Both the position numbers and the translations under genes were made by a program. Below the pieces are notes generated by a model. That model worked only from the letters and a program-made list of their open reading frames with translations, did not search any database and was not told where the DNA came from. From an uncultured Campylobacter sp. (GTDB lineage Bacteria; Campylobacterota; Campylobacteria; Campylobacterales; Campylobacteraceae), in the NCBI RefSeq assembly GCF_937921625.1, contig NZ_CAKZTI010000029.1, positions 1-45,666 of the forward strand: DNA of 45,666 nt. The letters run 5' to 3'. The stretch's first letter is position 1. Every line of letters starts with the position of its first letter. This document shows, piece by piece, positions 30,813 to 38,720 of this stretch.

Positions 30813-31685
30813 TCACGGCTCAAACGAGCAGGCTTTTAGGTTTCCGCCCGCTAAGCCCTTTTTAAACCACTCTTTGCGCTGCGCCGAGGTGCCATGCGTG
30901 AAAGAATCGGGCACGACGCGACCGCTAAATTTGCGCTGCAACGTATCGTCGCCAATCGCGCTGGCGGCATTTAGCGCCTCGTCGATGTCGCCCGCCTCCA
31001 ACACGCGCCCTGTTTTTGCGAGATAATGCGCCCAGACCCCAGCGTAGCAGTCCGCCTGTAGCTCGACTTTGACCTGAAGCGCGTTTTGCTCGGCTTCGCT
31101 GCGAGCGCGCTTTTTAAGAGCATTGATCTGTTCTAGCGTGCCGATTAAATTTTGAACGTGATGCCCCACTTCGTGCGCGATGACGTAGGCCTGCGCGAAG
31201 TCGCCACCCGCTTTGTATTTATTCGCAAGCTCGTCGAAAAAGCTAAGATCGAGATAAATTTTACGGTCCCTCGGGCAATAAAAAGGTCCCGTCTGCGCGC
31301 TTGCAAAGCCGCAGCCGCTTGCAATTTGATCGCGAAAGAGCCGCAAGCCGGGCTCCTCGTAGCGCGCGCCCGCACTTTTAAATATCTCGCCCCAGACGTC
31401 CTCGGTTTGGGCCAGCACCGCCGAGACGAAGGCGAGCTTTTCTTGCTCCTGCGGGCTATCGGTCGGCTCTCTTTGCGTACTGGCGCCTCCGTCTAAAAGC
31501 GCCAAAGGGTTGTAGCCCATAAAATACGCTACGACGCCGATTACGAGCACTATGCGCCCGATCTTTGAGCCGAGCAAAAATCTGATGATCGGAATGAGCA
31601 TCCCAAGCGAGCCCGAGCTCGTGCGCATGCTGCTTGCGCGGTCATCCTCCACGTTTGAGCTTCGTCTGCCGTCTTGCCATTTCAT
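30813..31685 (-). CDS. Neutral zinc metallopeptidase, YpfJ family
   Basis: Product of 290 aa; ATG after AAAGGAAAAAC. N-terminal Arg-rich segment (KWQDGRRSSNVEDDR), one membrane helix (IGRIVLVIGVVAYFMGY), then an extracytoplasmic protease domain. The zinc site HEVGHH lies in AYVIAHEVGHHVQNLIG with the downstream QADCYAGVWAHYLAKTG supplying the third ligand. The family (PF04228) is widespread in bacteria with unknown substrates. Length and motifs are typical. Confidence 0.9.
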   Translation of the reverse strand: MKWQDGRRSSNVEDDRASSMRTSSGSLGMLIPIIRFLLGSKIGRIVLVIGVVAYFMGYNPLALLDGGASTQREPTDSPQEQEKLAFVSAVLAQTEDVWGEIFKSAGARYEEPGLRLFRDQIASGCGFASAQTGPFYCPRDRKIYLDLSFFDELANKYKAGGDFAQAYVIAHEVGHHVQNLIGTLEQINALKKRARSEAEQNALQVKVELQADCYAGVWAHYLAKTGRVLEAGDIDEALNAASAIGDDTLQRKFSGRVVPDSFTHGTSAQRKEWFKKGLAGGNLKACSFEP

Positions 31686-31834
31686 GTTTTTCCTTTAAAA
31701 TTTTTGAGCCATTATACTAAAATTTTAAAAAGAGCACCGCCTTGCTTTTGCAAAATAGTGCGCGTGTGGCGAAATAAATCTGAAATTTTGCTTATTTTAA
31801 ATTTCTTTTAAGCTGTTTAAAATTTTAAATTCTA

Positions 31835-31840
31835 TATAAT
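31835..31840 (+). promoter_or_regulatory. -10 box of infA operon
   Basis: TATAAT 33 bases upstream of the infA GTG, after a T- and A-rich stretch (TTTAAAATTTTAAATTC), the usual Campylobacter promoter pattern. Confidence 0.6.
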
Positions 31841-31873
31841 CGCCCTTTTTAAATTTAAAAGAAAGGAGAATTT

Positions 31874-32092
31874 GTGGCAAAAGACGACGTCATAGAGATC
31901 GACGGCAACGTCATAGAAGCGCTGCCGAACGCGACTTTTAAGGTCGAGCTAGACAACAAACACGTGATTTTATGTCATATCGCTGGCAAGATGCGAATGC
32001 ACTACATCAAGATAATGCCGGGCGATCGCGTAAAAGTTGAGCTGACCCCTTACAGCCTCGATAAAGGCAGGATCACCTACCGCTATAAGTAA
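31874..32092 (+). CDS. infA: Translation initiation factor IF-1
   Basis: Small ribosome-binding OB-fold protein, 72 aa, that occupies the A site during initiation. Sequence is canonical: KDDVIEIDGNVIEALPNATF, VILCHIAGKMRMHYIKIMPGDRVKVEL-type core and the ending DKGRITYRYK. It starts with GTG after AAGGAGAATTT. It heads the ribosomal protein block and is followed by a 172-bp spacer with a hairpin before rpmJ. Confidence 0.98.
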   Translation: MAKDDVIEIDGNVIEALPNATFKVELDNKHVILCHIAGKMRMHYIKIMPGDRVKVELTPYSLDKGRITYRYK

Positions 32093-32148
32093 GGATAAAG
32101 TTAAATTTAGATATACTCGCGATTTTGCGACTAAACTGTAGGAAGAAG

Positions 32149-32179
32149 TGTTTTCAAAATCCCCACTATTTTGAAAACA
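32149..32179 (+). promoter_or_regulatory. Perfect 12-bp hairpin between infA and rpmJ
   Basis: TGTTTTCAAAAT (32149-32160), seven-base loop CCCCACT, then the exact complement ATTTTGAAAACA (32168-32179). No T-run follows directly (GTTGGTTTGATAC), so it is either an imperfect terminator or an RNA element or protein site separating infA from the ribosomal genes. Confidence 0.6.
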
Positions 32180-32264
32180 GTTGGTTTGATACTTTCGCTT
32201 TTGAAATTTCATTAAACCTAGGTGCAGTTTGCATTTAAAGTGGAGAAAATTTTAGGAGAGTGGA

Positions 32265-32378
32265 ATGAAAGTTCGTCCATCCGTTAAGAAAATGTGCGAC
32301 AAATGTAAAATTGTCAAGCGCAAAGGTGTTGTTCACGTTATTTGTGAAAATCCAAAACATAAACAAAGACAAGGATAA
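32265..32378 (+). CDS. rpmJ: 50S ribosomal protein L36
   Basis: Only 37 residues: MKVRPSVKKMCDKCKIVKRK, then GVVHVICENPKHKQRQG. It keeps the zinc ribbon of the C+ form (C11, C14, C27, H32). ATG preceded by TAGGAGAGTGGA. It ends 3 bp before rpsM, as in other epsilonproteobacteria. Confidence 0.98.
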   Translation: MKVRPSVKKMCDKCKIVKRKGVVHVICENPKHKQRQG

Positions 32379-32381
32379 GTT

Positions 32382-32750
32382 ATGGCTCGTATCGCAGGTG
32401 TAGATCTACCAAAGAAAAAAAGGATTGAATACGGACTAACTTATATCTACGGTATAGGTTTATTTACGTCGAGAAAAATTCTCGATGCGGCAGGAATTTC
32501 TTACGATAAAAGAGTCGCTGATCTGAGCGAAGATGAAGCCGCCGCTATCAGAAAAGAGATCCAAGAGCACTATATGGTCGAAGGCGATCTTCGCAAACAA
32601 GTGGCTATGGATATAAAAGCGCTTATGGACTTGGGCGGCTATCGCGGCTTAAGACACAGAAAGGGCCTTCCTGTTCGCGGTCAAAAAACAAAAACGAACG
32701 CCAGAACCAGAAAAGGCAAACGCAAAACCGTCGGCGCGGCAGCTAAATAA
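32382..32750 (+). CDS. rpsM: 30S ribosomal protein S13
   Basis: Product of 122 aa, full length. Begins MARIAGVDLPKKKRIEYGLT and contains the helical core YIYGIGLFTSRKILDAAGI and the family C-terminus RHRKGLPVRGQKTKTNARTR followed by a Lys/Arg tail. S13 lies in the head of the 30S subunit and contacts the P-site tRNA and the 50S subunit. Second gene of the tight rpmJ-rpsM-rpsK-rpsD-rpoA-rplQ block. Confidence 0.98.
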   Translation: MARIAGVDLPKKKRIEYGLTYIYGIGLFTSRKILDAAGISYDKRVADLSEDEAAAIRKEIQEHYMVEGDLRKQVAMDIKALMDLGGYRGLRHRKGLPVRGQKTKTNARTRKGKRKTVGAAAK

Positions 32751-32760
32751 GGATTGAGAT

Positions 32761-33153
32761 ATGGCACAAAAAAAAGTAGTTAAGAAAAAAACCGTCAGAA
32801 AAAATATCGCCAAAGGCATAGTTTACATCTCCGCTACGTTTAACAACACTATGATTACCGTAACGGACGAGATGGGCAACGCAATCGCGTGGAGCAGTGC
32901 GGGCGCTTTAAATTTTAAAGGCAGCAAAAAATCCACCCCTTATGCGGCGCAGCAAGCCGTCGAGGACGCGCTAAACAAAGCCAAAGAGCACGGCATCAAA
33001 GAGGTAGGCGTCAAGGTTCAAGGTCCGGGAAGCGGACGCGAGACCGCCGTTAAAAGCGTAGGTAGCGTAGAAGGGATCAAAGTTACATATTTCAAAGATA
33101 TCACTCCTCTTGCGCACAACGGTTGCAGACCGCCTAAACGACGTCGCGTGTAA
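32761..33153 (+). CDS. rpsK: 30S ribosomal protein S11
   Basis: Product of 130 aa with the S11 signatures ATFNNTMITVTDEMGNAIAW, SSAGALNFKGSKKSTPYAAQ and the ending GCRPPKRRRV. S11 forms part of the platform that holds the mRNA-tRNA pair. The spacing to rpsM is 10 bp and to rpsD 18 bp, so the genes are co-transcribed. Confidence 0.98.
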   Translation: MAQKKVVKKKTVRKNIAKGIVYISATFNNTMITVTDEMGNAIAWSSAGALNFKGSKKSTPYAAQQAVEDALNKAKEHGIKEVGVKVQGPGSGRETAVKSVGSVEGIKVTYFKDITPLAHNGCRPPKRRRV

Positions 33154-33171
33154 TTATAAAAGGAGAAATTT

Positions 33172-33798
33172 ATGGCTAGATATACAGGACCGGTTGAAAA
33201 ATTAGAAAGAAGGCTCGGCGTCGATCTATTTATGAAAGGCGAAAGAAGGCTTGCGGGCAAGAGCGCGCTTTTAAAACGCCCTTACGCTCCGGGTCAGCAC
33301 GGACAAAGACGCGCCAAACTAAGCGAATACGGCTCACAGCTTCGCGAGAAACAAAAGGCTAAATTTATGTACGGCGTAAGCGAGAAGCAGTTCCGCAGAC
33401 TATTTGCAGAAGCGGCTCGCAGAGAGGGTAACACCGGAGCGATCTTGGTTCAGCTTTTAGAGCAGAGGCTAGATAACGTCGTTTACCGCATGGGATTTGC
33501 CACGACTAGACGCTTCGCGCGCCAGCTCGTTACGCACGGACACATTTTAGTAGACGGCAAGCGCGTCGATATCCCTTCATACAGCGTCCGCGCAGGACAA
33601 AAGATCGAAGTGATCGAAAAGAGCAAAAATAACCCGCAAATTTCAAGAGCGCTGGATCTTACTGCACAGACCGGCATCGTAGCGTGGGTAGACGTAGAAA
33701 AAGAGAAAAGATACGGAATTTTTTCTAGAGTTCCGGAGAGAGAAGAAGTTGTTATTCCTGTAGAGGAAAGATTTATCGTAGAGCTTTACTCGAAATAG
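33172..33798 (+). CDS. rpsD: 30S ribosomal protein S4
   Basis: Product of 208 aa. N-terminus MARYTGPVEKLERRLGVDL, a PYAPGQHGQRRAKLSEYG segment and an S4 RNA-binding domain (LEQRLDNVVYRMGFATTRR, ARQLVTHGHILVDGKRVDIP). S4 nucleates 30S assembly and in many bacteria autoregulates this operon; no regulatory RNA was recognised upstream. The N-terminal zinc-binding cysteines are absent (C- form). ATG after AAGGAGAAATTT. Confidence 0.98.
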   Translation: MARYTGPVEKLERRLGVDLFMKGERRLAGKSALLKRPYAPGQHGQRRAKLSEYGSQLREKQKAKFMYGVSEKQFRRLFAEAARREGNTGAILVQLLEQRLDNVVYRMGFATTRRFARQLVTHGHILVDGKRVDIPSYSVRAGQKIEVIEKSKNNPQISRALDLTAQTGIVAWVDVEKEKRYGIFSRVPEREEVVIPVEERFIVELYSK

Positions 33799-33809
33799 TA
33801 GGTGCTAAT

Positions 33810-34832
33810 ATGAGAAAAATCACAACATCAGCTCATATGCCAACTGAAATAAAGGTTGAGAATGTCAGCGAAAATGTTGCTAAAATCATAGCATATCCCT
33901 TTGAAACGGGATATGCCGTCACTCTAGCTCATCCTTTACGAAGGTTACTTTATACGAGCACGGTCGGTTTTGCGCCGACTGCGGTTAAAATCGAAGGCGT
34001 AAGCCACGAATTCGACAGCATGCGCGGTATGCTCGAGGATATGGCGGCTTTTATCATAAATTTAAAAGGCTTAAGGTTTAAAATCAAAGGCGATTCCCTA
34101 CGCGAGGTCGTAGAATACAGCTTTAAAGGGCCTAAAGAAATTTACGGCAGCGACCTAAATAACGACGCCGTAGAGATCGTAAATCCAAGCGCTTATCTGG
34201 CTACGATAAACGAGGATGCCGATCTTAAATTTACGCTCATCATCGAAAAGGGTATCGGCTACGTCCCAAGCGAAGAGATCAGAGAAAATTTAGACGCTGA
34301 TTTCATCGCGTTGGATGCGTTTTTTACCCCGGTAACTAAGGCGGTTTACGACATCGAAAATGTCTTTGTAGAGGATAATCCCGACTACGAAAAGGTGGTC
34401 TTTACGATCACTACTGACGGCCAGATCAGCGCGATAGATGCGTTTAAAAACGCACTTGAGGCGATGTATCAGCAGCTGGCGGTTTTCAAAGGTATCGTAA
34501 ATATCAGCGCTGCGGATACTTTCGGTAGAGCGATCCCCGCAAATTCCGAGTTTGCAAAGCTTTTTGAGAGCGTTAGCAATCTAAGCTTAAGCGCACGAAG
34601 CTTCAACTGCCTAGATCGCGCCGATATTAGATTTATCGGCGAGCTAGCGATCATGGAGGAAAGCGAGCTTAAAGACCTTAAAAATTTAGGCAAAAAATCG
34701 CTCGAGGAGATCAAGGCCGTTATGGAAGAGATCGGCTATCCTATCGGCAACCAAGAGCTCGGCGAGAAAAAAGAGCAGCTAAAACGCAAGCTTGACGAGC
34801 TGAAGGCTCAAAGACAAAAGAATGAAGGATAA
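33810..34832 (+). CDS. rpoA: RNA polymerase alpha subunit
   Basis: Product of 340 aa. The N-terminal domain (~1-230) forms the dimer that nucleates core polymerase assembly (FETGYAVTLAHPLRRLLYTS; EDMAAFIINLKGLRFKIKG). The C-terminal domain (~250-320) contacts promoter UP elements and activators: SLSARSFNCLDRADIRFIGE and LKNLGKKSLEEIKAVMEEIG. Typical length. The tail is Lys-rich. It lies 11 bp after rpsD and 3 bp before rplQ. Confidence 0.98.
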   Translation: MRKITTSAHMPTEIKVENVSENVAKIIAYPFETGYAVTLAHPLRRLLYTSTVGFAPTAVKIEGVSHEFDSMRGMLEDMAAFIINLKGLRFKIKGDSLREVVEYSFKGPKEIYGSDLNNDAVEIVNPSAYLATINEDADLKFTLIIEKGIGYVPSEEIRENLDADFIALDAFFTPVTKAVYDIENVFVEDNPDYEKVVFTITTDGQISAIDAFKNALEAMYQQLAVFKGIVNISAADTFGRAIPANSEFAKLFESVSNLSLSARSFNCLDRADIRFIGELAIMEESELKDLKNLGKKSLEEIKAVMEEIGYPIGNQELGEKKEQLKRKLDELKAQRQKNEG

Positions 34833-34835
34833 TAA

Positions 34836-35192
34836 ATGAGACATAATCACGGATATAGGAAGCTAGGGCGTACTTCGTCTCACCGTGCCGCCCTGCTTAA
34901 AAATTTAACCATCGCTTTAGTTACTAGCGGCAAGATTGAAACCACACTTCCTAAGGCAAAAGAGCTAAGAAGCTACGCCGAGAAGCTGATCACTCGCGCG
35001 CGTAAGGGCGACAGCGAGGCGCATAGATTTGTTTTCGCGGCGCTTCAGGATAAGGCTGCGACAAATAAGCTAGTCACCGAGATCGCTCCAAAATACGCAG
35101 GCGTAAACGGCGGCTACACTCGCATCATCAAAACCCGCCTCCGCAAGGGCGACGCCGCAGAGATGGCTTATATCGAGCTAATCAGCAAATAA
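34836..35192 (+). CDS. rplQ: 50S ribosomal protein L17
   Basis: Product of 118 aa beginning MRHNHGYRKLGRTSSHRAAL with the family core LKNLTIALVTSGKIETTLPK and AKELRSYAEKLITRARKGD. L17 lies near the exit tunnel on the 50S subunit. Last gene of the block; its stop codon merges into a strong terminator hairpin. Confidence 0.98.
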   Translation: MRHNHGYRKLGRTSSHRAALLKNLTIALVTSGKIETTLPKAKELRSYAEKLITRARKGDSEAHRFVFAALQDKAATNKLVTEIAPKYAGVNGGYTRIIKTRLRKGDAAEMAYIELISK

Positions 35193-35217
35193 AATTTCGG
35201 GATCACTCCCGAAATTT
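35192..35217 (+). terminator. Strong hairpin ending the ribosomal/rpoA operon
   Basis: AAATTTCGGGA (35192-35202), loop TCAC, and exact complement TCCCGAAATTT (35207-35217), followed by CTTCT. The T-rich right arm gives a U-rich tract. It starts at the last base of the rplQ stop and ends 5 bp before the L,D-transpeptidase start, so it also sits over that gene's ribosome binding region. Confidence 0.75.
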
Positions 35218-35222
35218 CTTCT

Positions 35223-35783
35223 ATGAAATTTAAAATTTTACTTCCGCTTGTTATCGTCGCTGCGGGCCTAGCGTGGGCATTGGACAATTATCTTAGCTAC
35301 AAAAATATCGAAACGATCAACTCCGAAATTCCGCTAAAGCAAGCATTGGGCGGCGAGCAAATCTCTAAAATCCGCGTCTATAAATCCAAACGAATTCTTG
35401 AAATTTTAACCTCAAGAGGCATCGCGAAAAGCTACAAAATCGCCCTCGGACGCGAGCCTAAAGGGCATAAAGAAGTTCAAGGCGACGGCAAAACTCCGGA
35501 GGGCAACTACACCATAAACGGCAAAAATCCAAACTCGGCGTATCATCTAAATTTAGGCATCTCTTATCCGAACAAAGCTGACGTAGCGCACGCAAAATCC
35601 CTCGGCAAGAGCGCAGGCGGCGATATCAAAATCCACGGGCTACCGAACAAATTTAGCTACCTAGGGCAGAGTATCGCGGCGTTCGGCGACTGGACGGAGG
35701 GCTGCATAGCGCTCGTCAATGACGATATGGACGAGCTTTTTGAGCACGTAAAAATCGGCACGCCGATAGAAATTTTGCCGTGA
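35223..35783 (+). CDS. L,D-transpeptidase (YkuD) family periplasmic protein
   Basis: Product of 186 aa. N-terminal hydrophobic segment (ILLPLVIVAAGLAWAL) acts as anchor or signal. The YkuD domain follows, with IKIHGLPNKF and the catalytic cysteine motif FGDWTEGCIALVNDDMDELF. The family forms 3-3 peptidoglycan crosslinks or, in the YafK/DpaA branch, removes lipoprotein from peptidoglycan; the sequence order (TPEGNYTI, HG...EGCIAL) is closest to the YafK type. One N-glycosylation sequon, EGNYT, is present. There is no clear ribosome binding site because the terminator hairpin occupies the space. Confidence 0.85.
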   Translation: MKFKILLPLVIVAAGLAWALDNYLSYKNIETINSEIPLKQALGGEQISKIRVYKSKRILEILTSRGIAKSYKIALGREPKGHKEVQGDGKTPEGNYTINGKNPNSAYHLNLGISYPNKADVAHAKSLGKSAGGDIKIHGLPNKFSYLGQSIAAFGDWTEGCIALVNDDMDELFEHVKIGTPIEILP

Positions 35784-36200
35784 TTGCACGCGCCTGCGCT
35801 AAAATTTCACAGCCGCGATCGATATAAAACGTAGCGTAAATTTTATCTACGAGCTTTAAAATAATGTTTGCCGCCCAATCTTTCATATCCCGCAAAATTT
35901 ACGATTAAGATCGAAATCTATTTTTTTATAAAAATTTAATCGTATCGGCGCTTGTATAAATTAAATTTAGAGAGTTCCGCTTTAAATTTTACCTACCGCT
36001 CAAGCAAAATTTCATCCCAAATTTATAGCGCAAATAGTCTAAATTTAAATATACGCAAGTCCGATAATTTGCATACTTTGCCATTGCGAATCGATAAAAT
36101 TTTAAAATCGCGGCTAGCCGTTCGCGCCGTATAAAATTCTTTGCGAGCCATTACGCAAAATCCGCGCCCTCGCGCAAAATTTCAGATTAAATTTCATCCC
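35784..36200. other. Intergenic, about 417 bp, no gene seen
   Basis: Very rich in AAATTT-type words (more than ten in 400 bp). A 60-codon frame at 35952-36134 has no ribosome binding site and is composed of these words, so it is not called. The nfu promoter region follows. Confidence 0.5.
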
Positions 36201-36220
36201 CGATAAGCCTTTTTTTATCG
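36201..36220 (+). promoter_or_regulatory. Dyad CGATAA-N8-TTATCG upstream of nfu
   Basis: Perfect six-base inverted repeat with an eight-base spacer, ending eight bases before the -10 box at 36229. This overlaps the expected -35 region, where a repressor or activator operator would sit. The right arm follows a T-run, so an intergenic terminator role is also possible. Confidence 0.4.
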
Positions 36221-36228
36221 CTTTTGGA

Positions 36229-36234
36229 TATAAT
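36229..36234 (+). promoter_or_regulatory. -10 box of nfu-murE operon
   Basis: TATAAT, 27 bases upstream of the ATG at 36262, preceded by TTTTGGA. Confidence 0.55.
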
Positions 36235-36261
36235 GCGCCAAAACTAAAATAAGGAATTTTA

Positions 36262-36528
36262 ATGATACCATTTACAGACGAAGAGCTTCTAGCCCCGGTA
36301 CAGGATAGCTTGGAGCTAATCCGACCGATGCTGCAAAACGACGGCGGCGATATGAAACTTTTAGGCATAAAAGACGGCATCGTCTATGTCCGCCTTACCG
36401 GGCATTGCCACGGCTGCGCCGCAAGTGCGCAGACCCTAAAATACGGCGTCGAGCGCCAGCTTCGCATGGATATTCACCCCGAGCTTAGCGTCGTAAACAT
36501 CCCCGAAGGCGAAGAGTTTGAACTATAA
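36262..36528 (+). CDS. NifU C-terminal domain (Nfu) iron-sulfur scaffold protein
   Basis: Product of 88 aa. Contains the Nfu core: LELIRPMLQNDGGDMKLLGI, VYVRLTGHCHGCAASAQTLK with the cluster-binding C49-x-x-C52. Such proteins carry Fe-S clusters to target enzymes. Start after AAGGAATTTTA. It matches C. jejuni Cj1639 in sequence type and neighbours. The next gene starts with TTG inside its 3' end (11-bp overlap). Confidence 0.92.
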   Translation: MIPFTDEELLAPVQDSLELIRPMLQNDGGDMKLLGIKDGIVYVRLTGHCHGCAASAQTLKYGVERQLRMDIHPELSVVNIPEGEEFEL

Positions 36529-37066
36529 AAAACTGGGGCTAAAGGCCTTTTCGCGCGGAGAATTCGAGCTTGCGAAGCTGTATTTTTCGCTCGCCTACGA
36601 AAAAAGCGGCGAGGAGGAAATTCTATTTTTACTTGAGCTTTGCCAGACCGCGCTGGCAGACCGCGAAGAAGCGCTTATGCTCTTTGATTTTTACAACCTC
36701 AGCCCTAAAACTCAAACCTCGGAGCTTTTTAAAATTTTAAACTCCATCAACGAAAAGATCGCGAACGAAGCGGCCTCCGAACCCGGCGCCGAGGACGAGA
36801 TCGCCGTTATAGCTTATGCCGATTTTATGCGAGCGGTAGGTCAAAGAGGCTTTAAAGACGCCTTCGAATCGATCATTTTTTCCTCTAAAATCGCTATTTC
36901 GGACAAAAGCGAGATGATAGAATTTTTAGAAAATTTGATAGAAAACGGCTACTACGAGATGGGGCTTAATTACGTCGAAAGCTCGGCTGCTGCGTACGCA
37001 GGCGACGAGCGCTTCGAAGCGCTGATGCAAAAAATCAAAAATCATGAAAATACGACTCGAAAATAG
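36518..37066 (+). CDS. Conserved hypothetical helical protein (Cj1640-like)
   Basis: Product of 182 aa from a TTG overlapping the nfu stop. Helical, acidic, Leu- and Ala-rich. The first ~45 residues read like one TPR unit (LGLKAFSRGEFELAKLYFSL) and the rest is all-helix (EMIEFLENLIENGYYEMGLN). No named domain. Position between nfu and murE matches C. jejuni Cj1640. Overlaps murE by 23 bp, so coupled to cell-wall synthesis in expression, but the role is unknown. Confidence 0.75.
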   Translation: MNYKKLGLKAFSRGEFELAKLYFSLAYEKSGEEEILFLLELCQTALADREEALMLFDFYNLSPKTQTSELFKILNSINEKIANEAASEPGAEDEIAVIAYADFMRAVGQRGFKDAFESIIFSSKIAISDKSEMIEFLENLIENGYYEMGLNYVESSAAAYAGDERFEALMQKIKNHENTTRK

Positions 37067-38354
37067 CTTTATCACCGACAACTCCGCCGAGTGCGAGGCG
37101 GGCTGCTTTTTTATGCGCACGGACGCGAACGCTAAATTTGAACCCGAAGCGGCGCAAAAAGGCGCGCAGATCATCTCCATCGCGCAAGCAAAGGAGCTTT
37201 TAAATATCAATCCGCGCATCAAAATCGTAGGCATCACCGGCACGAACGGCAAGACCACGACCGCAGCAGCGATCTACTCGACGCTGCTGGATCTGGGCTT
37301 TAGCTGCGGTTTAAGCGGCACGCGCGGCGCCTTCATAAACGAGCGCAGAATCGACGAGAAGGGGCTTACGACAAGTTCCGTTTTTAAGACGATGAGCTAT
37401 CTTTATGAAGCCGGCAAGCAGGGCTGCGAGTATTTCGTTATGGAGGTAAGCTCGCATGCGATAGCGCAAAATCGTATCGAGGGGTTAAAATTTGCGCTTA
37501 AAATTTTTACGAATTTGAGCCAAGATCATCTCGATTATCACGGCAGCATGCAAGAATACGCCGCGGTCAAGAGCTCGTTTTTCGCAGACGACGCGCCAAA
37601 GCTCATAAACGCCGACGATGGGCATATTAAATTTAACCCTGCAAACGCCCTTACCTACGGCATCAAAAACGCCGCGAGCTTCGGCGTAAGCGGATACGGA
37701 CTAAAGGGCGGCATCGACGCGCTCGTACGCACTCCAAACGGCGACAATGCACAGCTGCAAAGTGATCTGATCGGCGAGTTTAATCTCTACAACCTTACCG
37801 CGGCGTTTGCGGCAGTTAAAATTCTGACCAAGCTGCCGAACGAAAAGATCGCAAAAGCCCTGGCAAACTTCGGCGGCGTCGAGGGTCGCGTGCAGATCGT
37901 AAATAAAAACCCGCTTGTGATCGTCGATTTCGCCCATACCCCAGACGGCATCGAAAAGGTTCTAAACGCGCTGCGTGCAAGCGGCGAGATCATCGCGGTT
38001 TTTGGCGCGGGAGGCGATCGTGACCACGGCAAGCGTCCGAAAATGGGCGCCATCGCCGAGCACTTTGCTAAATTTTGCATCGTCACGAGCGATAATCCGC
38101 GTAGCGAGGATCCGGACGGGATCATCGAGCAAATTTGCGCCGGAATGCGCCGAAAGGATAAAATTTTAAAGATAGCGGATCGCAAAGAGGCGATCGCGCG
38201 CGCGCTAGATCTTGCCAAAAACGGCGAGATGATCGCTATTTTGGGCAAGGGCGACGAAACCTACCAGGAGATCAAGGGCGTGAAGCACCCCTTCAGCGAC
38301 AAGCAGGTCGTGAGCGAGCTCGTCGCAGCGCGAGGCGGATCAAATTTAGACTAA
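37044..38354 (+). CDS. murE: UDP-MurNAc-L-Ala-D-Glu:meso-diaminopimelate ligase
   Basis: Adds meso-diaminopimelate to the peptidoglycan precursor in the cytoplasm, using ATP. The 436-aa product has the Mur ligase P-loop GITGTNGKTTTAAAI, the FTNLSQDHLDYHGSM motif with the catalytic Lys region that follows, VVDFAHTPDGIEKVL and the C-terminal DNPRSEDPDGI; the DNPR motif selects diaminopimelate instead of lysine. N-terminal domain is somewhat shorter than in E. coli (~495 aa), which is usual in Campylobacter. Overlaps the preceding gene by 23 bp. Confidence 0.97.
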   Translation: MKIRLENSFITDNSAECEAGCFFMRTDANAKFEPEAAQKGAQIISIAQAKELLNINPRIKIVGITGTNGKTTTAAAIYSTLLDLGFSCGLSGTRGAFINERRIDEKGLTTSSVFKTMSYLYEAGKQGCEYFVMEVSSHAIAQNRIEGLKFALKIFTNLSQDHLDYHGSMQEYAAVKSSFFADDAPKLINADDGHIKFNPANALTYGIKNAASFGVSGYGLKGGIDALVRTPNGDNAQLQSDLIGEFNLYNLTAAFAAVKILTKLPNEKIAKALANFGGVEGRVQIVNKNPLVIVDFAHTPDGIEKVLNALRASGEIIAVFGAGGDRDHGKRPKMGAIAEHFAKFCIVTSDNPRSEDPDGIIEQICAGMRRKDKILKIADRKEAIARALDLAKNGEMIAILGKGDETYQEIKGVKHPFSDKQVVSELVAARGGSNLD

Positions 38355-38370
38355 ATTTAAAGGACGACCG

Positions 38371-38718
38371 ATGAAAATCGAAATTTTATCAAGCAAAATT
38401 CACCGCGCGCGCGTGACGGACGCCAACCTAAACTACGTGGGCTCCATTACGATCGGGCCCGAGCTCATCGAGGCTGCAGGGCTTTGCGAGTACCAAAAAG
38501 TCGAAATCCTAAACGTCAATAACGGCGAGCGTTTTGCTACATACGTGATCCGCGGCGAGAAAAAGGGCGAGATCTGCCTAAACGGCGCGGCTGCGCGCAA
38601 AGTCTGCGTCGGCGACATCGTCATCATCGTGGCTTACGCACAGATGAGCGCCAAAAAAGTAAGAAGCTTCAAGCCTAAAATCGTAAAGGTAAACGAAAAA
38701 AACCAAATAACGGAGTAA
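38371..38718 (+). CDS. panD: Aspartate 1-decarboxylase
   Basis: Pyruvoyl enzyme making beta-alanine for pantothenate. The 115-aa proenzyme has the self-cleavage site G24-S25 in LNYVGSITIGPEL, which produces the pyruvoyl group at Ser25, and the conserved NGERFATYVIRGEKKGEICL and NGAAARKVCVGDIVIIVAYA segments. ATG after AAAGGACGACCG, 16 bp after murE. The ebfC gene follows 2 bp after the stop. I do not recall panD at this place in C. jejuni, so its insertion in the murE-ebfC gap is a local difference. Confidence 0.96.
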   Translation: MKIEILSSKIHRARVTDANLNYVGSITIGPELIEAAGLCEYQKVEILNVNNGERFATYVIRGEKKGEICLNGAAARKVCVGDIVIIVAYAQMSAKKVRSFKPKIVKVNEKNQITE

Positions 38719-38720
38719 AG

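Noticed and set aside
35952..36134. Plus-strand frame of 60 codons before nfu
   Set aside because: Built from AAATTT-type words, no start signal; treated as intergenic.
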